DNA of 64,000 nucleotides, from NCBI GenBank assembly GCA_033675545.1, contig JAWDGP010000276.1, positions 121,001 to 185,000 of the forward strand, written 5' to 3'. This document shows positions 1 to 12,093 of this stretch, one piece after another (the stretch's first letter is position 1; every line of letters starts with the position of its first letter). The notes under the pieces are model-generated. The model was not told where the DNA came from. It ran no database searches and saw only the letters and a program-made list of their open reading frames with translations. The DNA is from Elysia crispata. Lineage: Eukaryota; Mollusca; Gastropoda; Plakobranchidae. The translations under genes were made by a program, and so were the position numbers.

Positions 1-100
1 ATGTAAACATCACAAAAAAAAAAAAAAGAAGAGACTTGACATCTCACACTAGTTGTCATGAAAATTTTTAAATTAAATGTTGAAAACAAAAGGACCATAC

Positions 101-3100
101 CTCATAGTCTGATTTTAATCTTTCCTCTCGTTCTTGAGCATACTGAAGCTCAGCACTAGCTCGCCTCAAACTCTCAAGCACATTTCTTTTCTCCTCTGAA
201 GAACATAATGAAAAACATGGAGACATGCAAAAAAATTTACTCAAAAGTTTGAATGATAAGCAAAATGTTTTACATATTTCCATTTTATAACTATGCAGCA
301 ATTAGCACACTGCTCTTCACCTGCAGGAAACCTTAGATGTGACCAATGAATATATATATATATCTTGCACACACACACACTGTTTTTTTCTCTCTCACAA
401 AAAAAAAAAAAAAAAATAAAATAAAACTTCAATAACAAATAAGAATGTCATCCATATTCCAAACTCAAGTTTTAAGATTACAAAATATATATCATGAACT
501 ATATAAAAAAACCAATCTGGAAGCTTTGTTGTAAACTGCTGGCCATAATGCAAAATCACAGTCAATTGTGTTTGCCATGCGCACTGTCTAGAGGCTAACT
601 CAATAGGGCAGCAACACAAAACTTCTCTCTACTTGTAACCTATGAGGTTAGCACAACCAGAAATAAAAAATCTGATGAAATAATGTACAACAAATTCAAT
701 AAAAAAATAATCTTTCACACTTCATTAATTGCATGCCAAAAACAAAAATCACAAACCTTCAAATTCTTGGAGTTTCTCATTCAATTCACTTATAACACTG
801 GAGGGAGATGGGGGTGGGGGAAGGGAAATTGAAACTGAATACATAAACATAGATTGAATGGCAAACAAAGACTTAAGATTTACAGCTCTAAGCTAGTATT
901 GTAATGAATATAATTATATTTGTAAGGATAAAAGGCTTGTTTTCCCTTGAGAGTAAAGTTTTCTTTTCAGTTCATAGCTTTCTAATTTATGGCATCTCTT
1001 CTAAAATTATTTGGCTATTTTTGGAATCATTTACTTTAAAACTGCTTGTAAAATATTCCACTATAATTATAACTGAGTTTTTTAAAAGAGTATTTTTTGA
1101 ACCCTTATTCCTTCTCTATCTGATTTAGTGGTTAAAGTAAATCTATAAGGTCAATACTACCTTTGTCTTCCTTAAAAAACAAAAAACAAAAGTCATTTGA
1201 TTCATGGTCTAACCAGGTAATAACCTTCAATTCAATTTATTTTCAAAACAATGTTTCTATTGGTATAAGGATATCAAAATACTTGATCACAATTAAAATG
1301 CTTACAAACTAAAGAATCTAAATAAGCACTGCATAAAAATTAAGCACTCACTGAGAATGTTGCTGGCAAAGCTTATTTAGTTTATCTTCTTCAAGTTTAG
1401 AAGTCTCAAGATCATCTTCTGCTCTTTTTAATTTTTTGTTGAGTTGTTCTAAGTTCTCTTTCAGCTTATTTTCATGCTCTTCGGCATTACTTGTACATGA
1501 TTTCAGAGAGTACTGCAGTCGTTTGACCTCATCCCCAAGTTCATTTACTTTGCCTATAGAAAAAAATATTTCAAACAAAGTATGAAGAAACTTAAAAGTC
1601 TGAAAGAGTTTTCTTATCAAAATTTCAATAATTGTTCATGATATAAAAGGTAGAGGTACTAAAAACTGTATCATTAGTTATTTAAATGAATTCTATAAAT
1701 AAAAACTTTAAAATAATATTGTCAGTTGAAATGTTCATTGAATATATAGCTTTATAAGAAAAAGATTCAACTCACCCTTTAAATCTTCAGTTCCAGACAT
1801 CAACAAATTTTCTTTCTCTTTCCACGTTTGCTTTATATGCTCAATTTCACGTTGTTTCTTTGTCAACTCATATTCCAAGTTTTGCCTCACAGCTTCTCCC
1901 TTTTCTACATTTGACCCCACTTTAGCAAGCTGAGTTTCTAGTGATGCAATCTGTCATGAGAGAGTTCAGGATGAAAGAAAATGAAAACCATTGATGAAAA
2001 GGAAATTAACCTAAGGGTCAAGAAACAAAAAATTGCTTAACGTTTGAAGTTCATGCAGAGGCAAGCTTTTTGGCAATGAGTCCATAATAAAACAAACTGA
2101 TATAACTGATGAGATTTGTACAGGTGAGAATGAAACATAATACAGTGGAACCCCTCAAATATGAAAACATAAGGTGTAAGTGAAAGTGGGTCGCATAGGA
2201 GGTGTGTCTCATTGACGATCAATGATGGATTTGGGGCTGGATCCGTCCATTGAAAAAAAGCTACATCTAAACTAGATCTAGACCAATTACACAGTGGATT
2301 TAAATACTATCACTCTTTCTTGCTAAAGATATGAATGATAAGACTAAACATAGAGGTGTCTTTAGCCAGTCTAGCATTGACTAGTGAAAGGGTGTAAAAG
2401 TATTATTTGATTGTTTTCCTTCACCTCTTCTACAAAACCCACTAAACATGCTCATATTCTTGTTGTTTATGTTGCATTGCAAAGGGAAGGGGAAGAGGAA
2501 GGAGAGGAACACATAGAAAGAGAGACAGACAGAGAGACAGAGAGAGAGAAGAAGAAGAAGAAGAAGAAGACATACATTATTATTCTATTGTGCCTTACAA
2601 CTATACATCCATCTCTATCGAACATGAAACTTGAATTAAATTGAAAAAGAAAAGTTAAGCTTGACCCAAAAATTATTAAATGTAAGCCAAGGATCACTGC
2701 TCATGATGGGCTTAAAGATCCCCAAAAATTAAAGTGAAATCTCTAAACACCATCTCATGTAAGGTTCTTGATATTCTATCGATAAAAAATCTGCCCAAAT
2801 TTAATAAAGATAAACTTTGCAACAAGTGGATGAATGTGAGGCAAATTCACATATTCCATACAAAGCCTTGTCTGAAAAGAGAAAGCCTAAGTCAATTCAG
2901 ACAAATTAAAAATTTCTTCCACTGGAATATAAATTCATGATAAAGAGTTACAAATAAAAATACAAAAAAAAACAAAAAAAACGATAAGACCAACCTCTTC
3001 ATTTGTTCTTGCTGCTGTTTCTAATTTTTGTTTTTCAGCACTGTTAATTTTTTTCTTTAACTGTAAAACAGCATCTAAAAATGCAAAATTTAAAAATGTC

Positions 3101-3603
3101 ACAAGCAAATAAAAATAAATCAAACATGCATGCAAAAGTATAGAAAAATAATTTTAAAAGAACATGAAACAAGTTCTTCATAATTGCTTCCAACTTGTTT
3201 AGTTAATAAAATTTGTTTCACATCTCAAAGACAAAAAAAAAATTTTTTTTCAATGAACATTTCTCTCACCACGTCTACGCTTAGAATGTCAAGATTTATT
3301 TTTTAAAATGAATAGTCTTGAACTATAGAATCAAACTACGCCTTTGTGGCAGGGTCTTGCACAGTAACATAGGAAAACTAACTAGATCAGCATTGAAACA
3401 ACTTTAAGCAAAGGTTTTTACTCATTTCCATTTTCATGATCACTACTTCTTTATTTTCATGATCTCTGGAGGCTTAGAGACCTAATGTCAAATTATTAAG
3501 CAAAGATTAAATCAGTGGCAATGGCATTTGTTTAACAGCATGGCTGATGGAAAAAGAACTTTTAAATTAAAATTTCTAATAATTGATATGTGCAGCCCAG
3601 TTT

Positions 3604-3643
<40 letters not shown>

Positions 3644-6600
3644 AGACAGACACACAGAGTATTTATTGTTAAAATATTAAGTTATGTGTCTTTATCTAAC
3701 AAATAAAGTAAAATGATTCAACTTTACAATGTAAAATATCTAAAACTATCAATTTGCCACAGAAAAAAGTTTTAGTATCATCATCAGCTTACTTAAAAAG
3801 AAAATGCAAACACTCACTAGACGCAAGCAAGATTAGTTGATAGCAAAAAAAACATTCATTTTTTAAATTAGTCATAAAATTGATGTGCCAGAATTAAACA
3901 CCAATGGAAAAATTCTGGTTTCACATTGATGATCAATGATTATTTGTTAAGGAAGAAATCCTCAAAAAAAAAATTAAAAAAAAAAGAGTCATGTCCTTCA
4001 CACAGGATAATACAATAGTCTTAAAGCCAAGCCCCAGCTGTGACAAATTAGTGATTAAGAGAAGTAATCTTAATTTAAGTGTTCCCAAAAAATAATTTTT
4101 GAGCTTAAAATTTACATCTAATCTGGCTTTAAAGATTTTAAATAAGTACGAGATCAAAATCAAAATCTTCTTTAGGTTATGAAATGAAGTCAACACATCT
4201 GCAGCTAGACAAGGATGAATTTACAGTTAAAATCACTATTAAGAAGACATCATTAAGATGGTTAACCTTCAGAGATGCAGCATCTGAGAAGGTTGATATG
4301 AGGTGATAATTTACAGTTTATTTTTGTTGTAGATCAAGTTTTGTATACTAGGATTTTGGTGCAAAAGATAAAATGAACAAAGTTTTAGAATTACTTTTCT
4401 AGGGACTTACTTCATAAATTCTAGATTTGATTTTAGGATCTTGATGATTAAACAACAGCCTCTATGATGAAAAAAGTTTAATTCACTAATGATTTAATCA
4501 ATGGAAAAAAAAAACTTTTCTATATCAAACCCAGTCCTTCAAAGAATTAAAAACCTTGGCACATCATATTTTAAGGATATAAATTTTTATAGCTTGAAAG
4601 ACCCTTAACATCACCTTGTTGTGTCTGCAAGTTTAATCTTAATTGTTTGTTGTCTGCACGTAATTGATTCAGCTCATATGTATATTGAGTGATGCTTTCA
4701 TTTCCATCCAAGGAAAACAAATATCCATCAGAATGCAGCTCCTACAAAAATATAAAAATATGTTAATTAATTAAGAGGACAGTGGTTGATAACAGAATAA
4801 CTCCAGGTATGGTGGTTTGTTTTCTTTATGCTAACAAAATACCTTGTCTGGAAACACATGGTGGATTTTTTAGAAAAAAAATCAGTTCTGGGTCGTTTCA
4901 ATCAGATAAGTCTATTATACTAAAACTGCATAACAGCATGTATCTATCTATGTCTTATATCTGCTAATAATCTGAGATTTTCTCAATTGTCCTTTACCAC
5001 AGTTCCTGTCTCTGCTGGAGATTTTTCTTTTTCAGCCTTTTGTCTTTAACATTTCCCAAAAGATTTATAAAGCAACACTTAAGGTAACTCTAGCCTGGCA
5101 AAAAAAAGCTTTTATTTATTTTGTAAATGTTCTCACATATTTAACAAGTGAACTAAAAAAAAACATGTCAGGTTTTTGAACACGCTAAATTAAAAAGACA
5201 TGCAAAAGGTCATTCTTCGGTACACCTTTTTTTCAAATGTCGAACTTGCAAATTTTTTTTTGCTGTTGTTGTTTTTTTTTAATTCAAATAAAATAGTGCA
5301 ATACCCGAGTCTCGTTTCCTGAATTAAAAAAGCAAAGCATAGTAATTTCTTTACTGTTTTTTTTTAAAGATGTATAAATAGGTAAAAATCTATCCCACAT
5401 AGTTTTGGGGAAGAATGGCATTATTGGCTCAAGAACTTTCCATTTTCCTTTCCAGATAATTTTTAGATTATTGCACAAGTAGCTTGAAGGGCATAGGTTT
5501 TGTATGTTTGTAACTTTTATAGTCAATTTAAAAATGTCTATCTTCTCAGCATATAAATCTTTACAAAACAGCAATACAGATTTTTTTGAAAGGTATCTAT
5601 AAACTTAAATTCTAAATTTCAAGAGACTGGTTGAGAAAATAATATTACTGTGAAGTGTTAACTTTTTTGGCAACACAAAGCATGGAAAAAGTCACTATGT
5701 GTAAAATGAAAATTCTGATTACTGCTGACTTTTTCGACCTGATCATGATTTGGTGTATATTCTTGACAAAGACTGATGCATTTTGTTCAAGACAGTGCAA
5801 TCAGGTCTTGATTATGCTCAGGGCAGTGGCTGTCTCAAATCATTCCTGACAGACAAAAATATCATCCACACCGATGATTTGATTTGCCAAAATAGGCAGA
5901 ATTTAGGATTTAAAGAATGGTCTTGATCTTCTCAAGACAACTATTCATTTAATACTGCATCAAGAAAAGGGATACCAAAGAGTGTCACCATTTTGGGTGC
6001 CAATACAACTGACAGATGACCAAAAAATTGCAAAAAAAAAAGAACATGTTACATTTGTTGACTTTTCAGAAGGATGCCATTTATCACCAAATGGAACCTG
6101 GTGCAGACTTATGGGGAAGATGACGATGGTGAACTGCAATCTGGTGGACCTTTTCAGAATAGTTTGATAAAAGGAGATGAAGCATGGATGACAAAATCCT
6201 GATCACAGCTTGTATTTCTGACTTTGACCATTTTTCGATGATGATATGTACTGTATTGAAAATAGGTGCAATAGGTTTTGAGCTATGGCCATTTTCACTT
6301 TTTTTTTTTTTTTTTTTGGGGGGGGAGCCTTTGTTCTTGTTAATAAGAGGCAATCCTTTCCCAAACGTCACTCGGGCTTTTAATATCATGTAGATTATGG
6401 CCCATGCGTCACTCTGGGCTACTTCATCATTAATCTTCAACTAATTCTCAGTGGTCAAAGTAAGCAATGGCTAAAATCTGGATATGGAATTTTTCAAGAG
6501 TGCACAGAGATTAAATTGATATTTTAGAACAATTTCAGGTGAACCTGGATCTAGATCTAGCAATTGCCTCAGCCATCATATGAAGATTATATGATAATGA

Positions 6601-7434
6601 ATTAGATGACAATTTAAAAACTAGATCTTGATCTAGATTTAGATATCAACTCAATAATGCATAGGATAACAATGATGCATGTTGGAAGGGGTAGACCTAG
6701 AGGCAGGGGAAAGAGAAGAACTAAAATACTATCTAGATATAGATTTTGATCTAGCGATTGCCTCAGTCCTCATATAGAGATTAATATGATGATGATTTAG
6801 AAGCTAGAACTAAATCTTGATCTAGATCTAGAACTCCATCTATTGCACAGGATAACAATGATATTGAAAGGATAGACCTGAAGACAGGGGGATGAGAAGG
6901 CATGATTACTCAAAGAATGGGCATTACCCAGCACAGAGCATTCATTTAGAAAGTAGTGAAGGGGTTAACTGGGCCACACCAAATCAGGGTGGACCAAGCA
7001 GAGTATTTTTTTTTCTCTCATGAGTTATAGGTCGTGAAGCAGAACTTACATAATGCTTTATAGAAATGGCTATTCTTATCACATGATCATAGAGCTCTAA
7101 TGAACCATGACAAATAAAAAACTATAATCATTATAAATCATATTGGAGCAATCTGCAATATCAATTATATTACAAAACAATCAATAAATGCTGATATTTT
7201 TTTGTCCTTTCTTTTCAATCAAGATTGATCTTCAGTTGGCATTGGCAGGTAATACTATTTTATTAAGTTCTCATTAACATACTAGGAGCTTAAACATGAA
7301 AAAAAAATATCAAAAATTTTTAGATTTTCAATAAAACAAGATCTAACAATGTCAAGAATTATCCAAGGGTCTACCTTTTCCAGCCGAGCATATGACGTCT
7401 CAAGCGGATTGTTGTCATTCTTATTTTGATCCAT
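101..7434 (-). CDS. CCDC171: CCDC171-like coiled-coil protein, N-terminal exons (3' part outside window)
   Basis: Seven coding exons read on the minus strand in transcript order: 7434-7375, 4741-4615, 3074-2995, 1950-1776, 1553-1352, 797-757 and 195-101. All have AG/GT borders and compatible phases, giving 260 codons without a stop. The start is the ATG at 7434-7432 (MDQNKNDNN...). The protein is charged, heptad-like coiled coil. Identification rests on two stretches that match my memory of human CCDC171: VEKGEAVRQNLEYEL (human VEKGEALRQSLEYDL) in exon 4, and SAELQYAQEREERLKSDYE (human SELEFSTQREERLRKEFE) in exon 7. Human CCDC171 is about 1,300 residues, so most of this gene lies to the left. 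Its function is poorly known; no enzyme motif is visible. Exon 6 is only 41 nt and is the least certain, although it keeps the frame. A 5' UTR exon further right is likely but not identified. Confidence 0.8.
196..756 (-). other. CCDC171-like intron 6
   Basis: Non-coding. It holds a short TA run (350-362), a poly-A tract near 401-416 and, at about 557-661, one copy of a dispersed repeat whose partner lies at 11353-11458. No gene is seen. Confidence 0.6.
557..661. repeat. dispersed repeat, copy 1
   Basis: About 105 bp aligning by eye with 11353-11458. Shared blocks include CACAGT, GCAC, GGCAGCA, CTACTTGTA (TTACTTGTA in the partner) and AGCACAA in the same order and spacing. It is probably an old SINE fragment; no clear A/B box was found, so the class is open. 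Confidence 0.45.
1951..2994 (-). other. CCDC171-like intron 3
   Basis: Non-coding. It contains a single TIR-like start at about 2144 (CAGTGGAACCCCTCAAATAT), for which I could not find the matching right end, and an impure GA/GAAGAA tract at about 2485-2570. Open frames over that tract are low-complexity artefacts. Confidence 0.5.
3075..4614 (-). other. CCDC171-like intron 2
   Basis: AT-rich non-coding DNA with an (AG)n tract at 3609-3642. Nothing else recognised. Confidence 0.5.
3609..3642. repeat. (AG)n microsatellite
   Basis: Uninterrupted AG dinucleotides of about 17 units inside a CCDC171-like intron. Confidence 0.95.
4742..7374 (-). other. CCDC171-like intron 1
   Basis: Large first intron, AT-rich. 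The only structure seen is a diverged tandem duplication at 6549-6898 with TCTAGATC-type palindromes in both units. Open frames here look like chance or low-complexity frames. Confidence 0.5.
6549..6898. repeat. two-unit diverged tandem repeat, period about 194 bp
   Basis: Unit 1 (about 6549-6717) and unit 2 (about 6743-6898) share ATTGCCTCAG, a run of TCTAGATCT-like palindromes, AGGATAACAATGAT and a shared end (GGCAGGGGAAAGAGAAG in unit 1, GACAGGGGGATGAGAAG in unit 2). Divergence is visible at many bases, so it is an old duplication. Confidence 0.75.
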
Positions 7435-7751
7435 TGTAGTCTTGTTTCATTTGAAAAGAATTAGTTTTCTGCGAGGATAAAAATGATGAAAACAAGGATA
7501 ATTTAAAGTTACAAAAAAGATGTTTTCATAAGAATGAAAAGATGTAAGGAGTAGAAAAACATTCTCTGGGTGAAGCCTGTCTATGTCACATATTAAATCA
7601 AATTTGCATTCTTATATAAGCTTAAGCTTAAAGCTGCTTTGATTGACCATCACACTCATACCAATGTTCAGAGGTGCACAAATTAAAGTCATAAAAAAAA
7701 AAGATCACACAACACTACAAATGAGAAAAGAACCTCCAGGACAAAATGGGT

Positions 7752-7776
7752 GTAATAATAATAATAATAATAATAA
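7752..7776. repeat. (AAT)n microsatellite
   Basis: About eight tandem AAT/TAA units. Confidence 0.9.
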
Positions 7777-8930
7777 AAAGATAGTCAAGGTTGTTCACAA
7801 CTGCAGAACCTAAATTTAACACCTTCTCTCAATATGAATGTCGAGTTGCAGCTTAAGATCTGGTTCTACAAGTTAGATTCCTCATCCCTATGATTTGCTT
7901 TTAAGCTGATTTGGAAGTAGTATTATAAGAAAAAAAAATTCATAATTCAAAACGTATATTGGCATTCATCTTGGTAATTTTTTCTTCCTAGATCCAATCC
8001 GTCAACATAAATATGAACTTTGGAGTGGGAGGAAGAATATATTCTCAAATACTTTAATGAGAAGCTAATAACATTATCAATGAATTTTAAATCGTTGCAG
8101 TTAATAGTGTGAGATAAGCCAAACTCCAAAAAGTAATTAAATTTTGAAAAATCGGGTATTACAGCTATTTAAACTTTTTTTTTGTCGAACAGATAGGTTT
8201 ACATACTGGGTGACAAACATGTCTAGACCGGTAAGGTTTGAAAATGAATGAATTTAACAGACACTTGGGCTTCAAATCAAATCTAGATCTAGATCTAGAC
8301 GTCGTCCAGACTTGCTAAAAATTCTACATTGAGAAAATAAAGTTTTGGCTCCGTAGCTTAGTGTAAATACCTTTAATGAATGTACTACCCGCTACATATA
8401 GATCGAGACTCTAATTGACAAAGCAGAAAAAAGAGGACCACAGTCAAAATACGAACAAATTGATTGTTTGTACCGGAGACAAAGAGTTCCGATAGTTTAG
8501 CAGTCACGGAAAATATAAAATTCTATTGGTCCCTTACGTTGATATACTGCTTTTATACCTTCTGTTTTAAAAGAACTAAATAATGACAAAGTTCAACTTC
8601 CGTTTTCGTTTTCTTGTACCGTGTTTATTGAATATGATCTAATCTACATCTAGACTAGAGCAATATGATTATCTCTAGATTAAGAGATTTATAGATCTAT
8701 ATAGAATCTTACAAGTCCTTGTGATATTATACCACAAAGACTTAAAGTCAAGATCTACATTTCTATCTGGTAAGATATATCGGTCCAGCGCCTACACACC
8801 AAACTTGGTAATACCGCAGTATTGTGGTCTCGTCACATTTTAAGAGGTAATTATAATGAACTGCATCTAAAATATCACGGACTTAACTGTTAGGCCTAAC
8901 ACATAACACGTTCCACCTATTTCATTAAGA

Positions 8931-9354
8931 TTATTGATAAAACATCACGGAAATTCTTCAGCTGCTTTCAGAAATGGTTTCCTTTTATCTTTTTTATCAC
9001 TTGTATGCTGTTACTTAATTTTGAAATAATGTATAATTATAGTTTTTCCAATTTATTTTGAATGCATGTTTCATGTAAATACATAAGGCCTATAGAACGT
9101 TTCATTTCCCAATGTTTTCTTCATCATGTTCCATTTTGCTATTTCATTAAGATTATTGATAAAATATCACTGAAATTCTTCAGTTGTTTTCAGAAACTTT
9201 TTCTTTTTATCTTTTTATCACTTGTATGCTGTTACTTAATTTTGAAATAATGTATATTTTTTCCAATTTGTTTTGAATGCATGTTTCATGTAAATACATA
9301 GGCCTATAGAATTTATTTCCCAATGTTTTCTGCGTCATGTTCCATTTTGTTGTT
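8931..9354. repeat. two-copy tandem duplication, period 212 bp
   Basis: TTCATTAAGATTATTGATAA begins at 8931 and again at 9143, and the copies stay alignable through CTTGTATGCTGTTACTTAAT, TGAATGCATGTTTCATGTAA and CCCAATGTTTTC. Differences are scattered substitutions and small indels. It lies in the shared upstream region of the two divergent genes. Confidence 0.9.
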
Positions 9355-9379
9355 TATTTAGACCCTAACTTTTCTTTGA

Positions 9380-9591
<212 letters not shown>

Positions 9592-10420
9592 AAAATGCCT
9601 TTGCTTTTTTGTGTCAATTGGTAAGCTGTTTTTTAGTTTGGTTTGGTGCCTTTGTATTTTTTAGCCCTAAGTTGTGCCTCACAGGGGCAGTTTAATCTTT
9701 TAGCCTCTAACTTGTGCCTGGCGCAGCTTCTCTCTCACTCTCTCATACACACACAACCACACATCTCTCATCATGCGCACACACACACACACACAGCCAC
9801 GTGTCACTCATCATGCACACACAAATCCCACAGAGATTGTGGTCAGTGAAAAAAACCATACTATCTAAATGATTGTAGACAGCACATTTTGTTCAGAAAG
9901 TTAGTTTATCATGAAAGCAATGACCAAGGCACCTTGTAAAGAAAGAGAAAGTGTTAATAACTTAATATAAACAAAACGTCTTTGAAGGAAAATCTTAAAG
10001 ACTGGGTCAGGTCAAGTGTCAACCATGATCCATCAATAAGATGTTATTTACAACTCATTTCTGTTGCAAGCCAACAATGGGCCAGACCTTAATGGGGAGT
10101 GACTATTGGAAAACTATGGCATATTGAACATGTATGTCTAGTCTTTTTAGTGAGCTACCGGGTTTGGTTATCAAAGTGACGAACTGCACTAACGTTTTAC
10201 AATCATATCGCATAAACTTCATAATGATAAATAAAATAAAATTCCCAATATTCATATATGAACACTATCTAATTGAAAGTCAAAAGATTTTGATTGACGA
10301 ATATGAGACAGAAATCTTAACTCAACACAGGTTGGGAATAAACAATTTGCGCTATTCCCAACACCGGTTGGGGGATGGGAATTTGAAAGGCCATTTTTAA
10401 TATTAATCTGGCCTTTTGTG

Positions 10421-10680
10421 TAATACTGCAGTGTTGCGATCCCGTTTCTATGTTGACAGTGCGGCCATGGTGGGTACAATAAAGTGGCCAAATTTTCACT
10501 GCACATTAAAATGGAGGCACTGATCTAATCGAATTATCTGCAAATATCTAAGGGCAACTTTTTCAGTAGAGGCATTTCCGTATAAAATATTGAACTTGCT
10601 TTGGCTGTTTTCAATAACAATTTGGCCTTTTGTGGCGTGATTTGTTTACATCCAACAGGGACCGCAACGCGGCAGTATTA
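10421..10680. mobile_element. short inverted-repeat relic (MITE-like)
   Basis: A 23 bp arm at 10421-10443 (TAATACTGCAGTGTTGCGAT + CCC) is matched in reverse complement by 10658-10680, with about 20 of 23 positions identical. The arms are GC-richer than their surroundings. A third, diverged arm lies alone at 8809-8831. No target duplication or coding capacity is visible, so transposon origin is an inference. Confidence 0.5.
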
Positions 10681-11352
10681 CCCCAAACTTTTCTGATAGA
10701 ACTTCTACAGCTTGTGATTCCCTTTTAATATAACACCTACCAGACAAAAATGGGCTAAAAAAAGTGAGGATTGTCAAGGACAAGATTATAATTTAACCTT
10801 CATTTTATGGGAGAGTAAGTGAGATTAGTTTATGCTAAATAAAGGCTACAGCTTGAATAATGATAGAGAAAGAACGAAATATTTAGAGAGAGAGAGAGAG
10901 AGAGAGAGTTGTTGCTAACATGAACGATGAAGGCAGGTTGAGAATTTCATTTCACAACATAGAGAAAGATTTTGATTAAAGGAAGGTTTAATGAATATGA
11001 AATCATCTTGTGACACTGAGATAGAGTGGAAGAGTAGGGCATAAAATACAGCATGTGCTAGGCCAAGAGTATTTATGAGAGCTTCATATCATTTATAAGT
11101 TTATCACAGATCCAAAAACTCTAAATTGACTGATATTATAAAAACAAGAAATATCTCAAGAACATAGTTTTACTTTTAGGGATACCTATTCCTCTGTCTT
11201 TTATAGTCATAAGAACTATTAAACATATATCCAAGCAAAAATGTATTGTCGTTTGTGTCATTTAGACTGATTTTAAGATTGCAAAATAAATTTAAAGTAT
11301 AGGATGTTTCGATAACAAAAAGCCTATCTAGATGCTTTCTCTGAACTACAGT

Positions 11353-11458
11353 CACAGTATAATCCTGCTCTGTTATGTGCACAGTTCAGAAGATAACTAG
11401 ATATGGCAGCAGCACAGTGCTTTACCTTACTTGTAGATCACCTAGTCAGCACAAGCAG
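11353..11458. repeat. dispersed repeat, copy 2
   Basis: Partner of the repeat at 557-661, with the same ordered blocks and the same orientation relative to the window. Confidence 0.45.
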
Positions 11459-12093
11459 GCTTAATACATTTGTCATGGACTTATTCAGATTGGGAGCAAC
11501 TAATTTCAAGATCAAAGCTTCTGATGCAATTTATGAATACAGATTCTAGGCGACATTAGATAAAGAAGTCCCAGTTGGCAACAAATTGAAATCATATCAA
11601 GGAATGAAAATAAAGGTACAGAGTACCTATTTTACAAGGGAGCATTGAATTGGAGGGTCACCAGTGGATCAGAGAGGGACTAAAATATAGTGCTAGTAGG
11701 GTGACCATATGGCTTCCAAACACTGCTTGAGAATTCATAAAGTCTTTCTTTATGAATCTGAAAATTCCACATTAAACACTTCAGGTAAGAAAATGTAACA
11801 ACTCTGATGTATCTGATATCTAGTATTTCTTACAGGATCAAGTAGTCCGTATTGAAGTTTCCAAAATAAAAGAAAACAAATTACAGTTACACAGTCCAAA
11901 TGTAAAGAAAAACACCTTTGTGTTATGTTTTTTGTGGGTTGTTGGTTTGGCAACATAATATGCAAAAGTCAGTGTTTGGACAATGTTTTTGGTCTAATGA
12001 AACATGGGCATAAAAAGATACATGTATTTTTTTAATTTTTGACTGTTTGAATCTTTAATAATACAGGAACATCTTTCTGCAGGTCTCAAAACA

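Noticed and set aside
2144..2240. TIR element starting CAGTGGAACCCC
   Set aside because: No matching right end could be found, so the boundaries cannot be supported.
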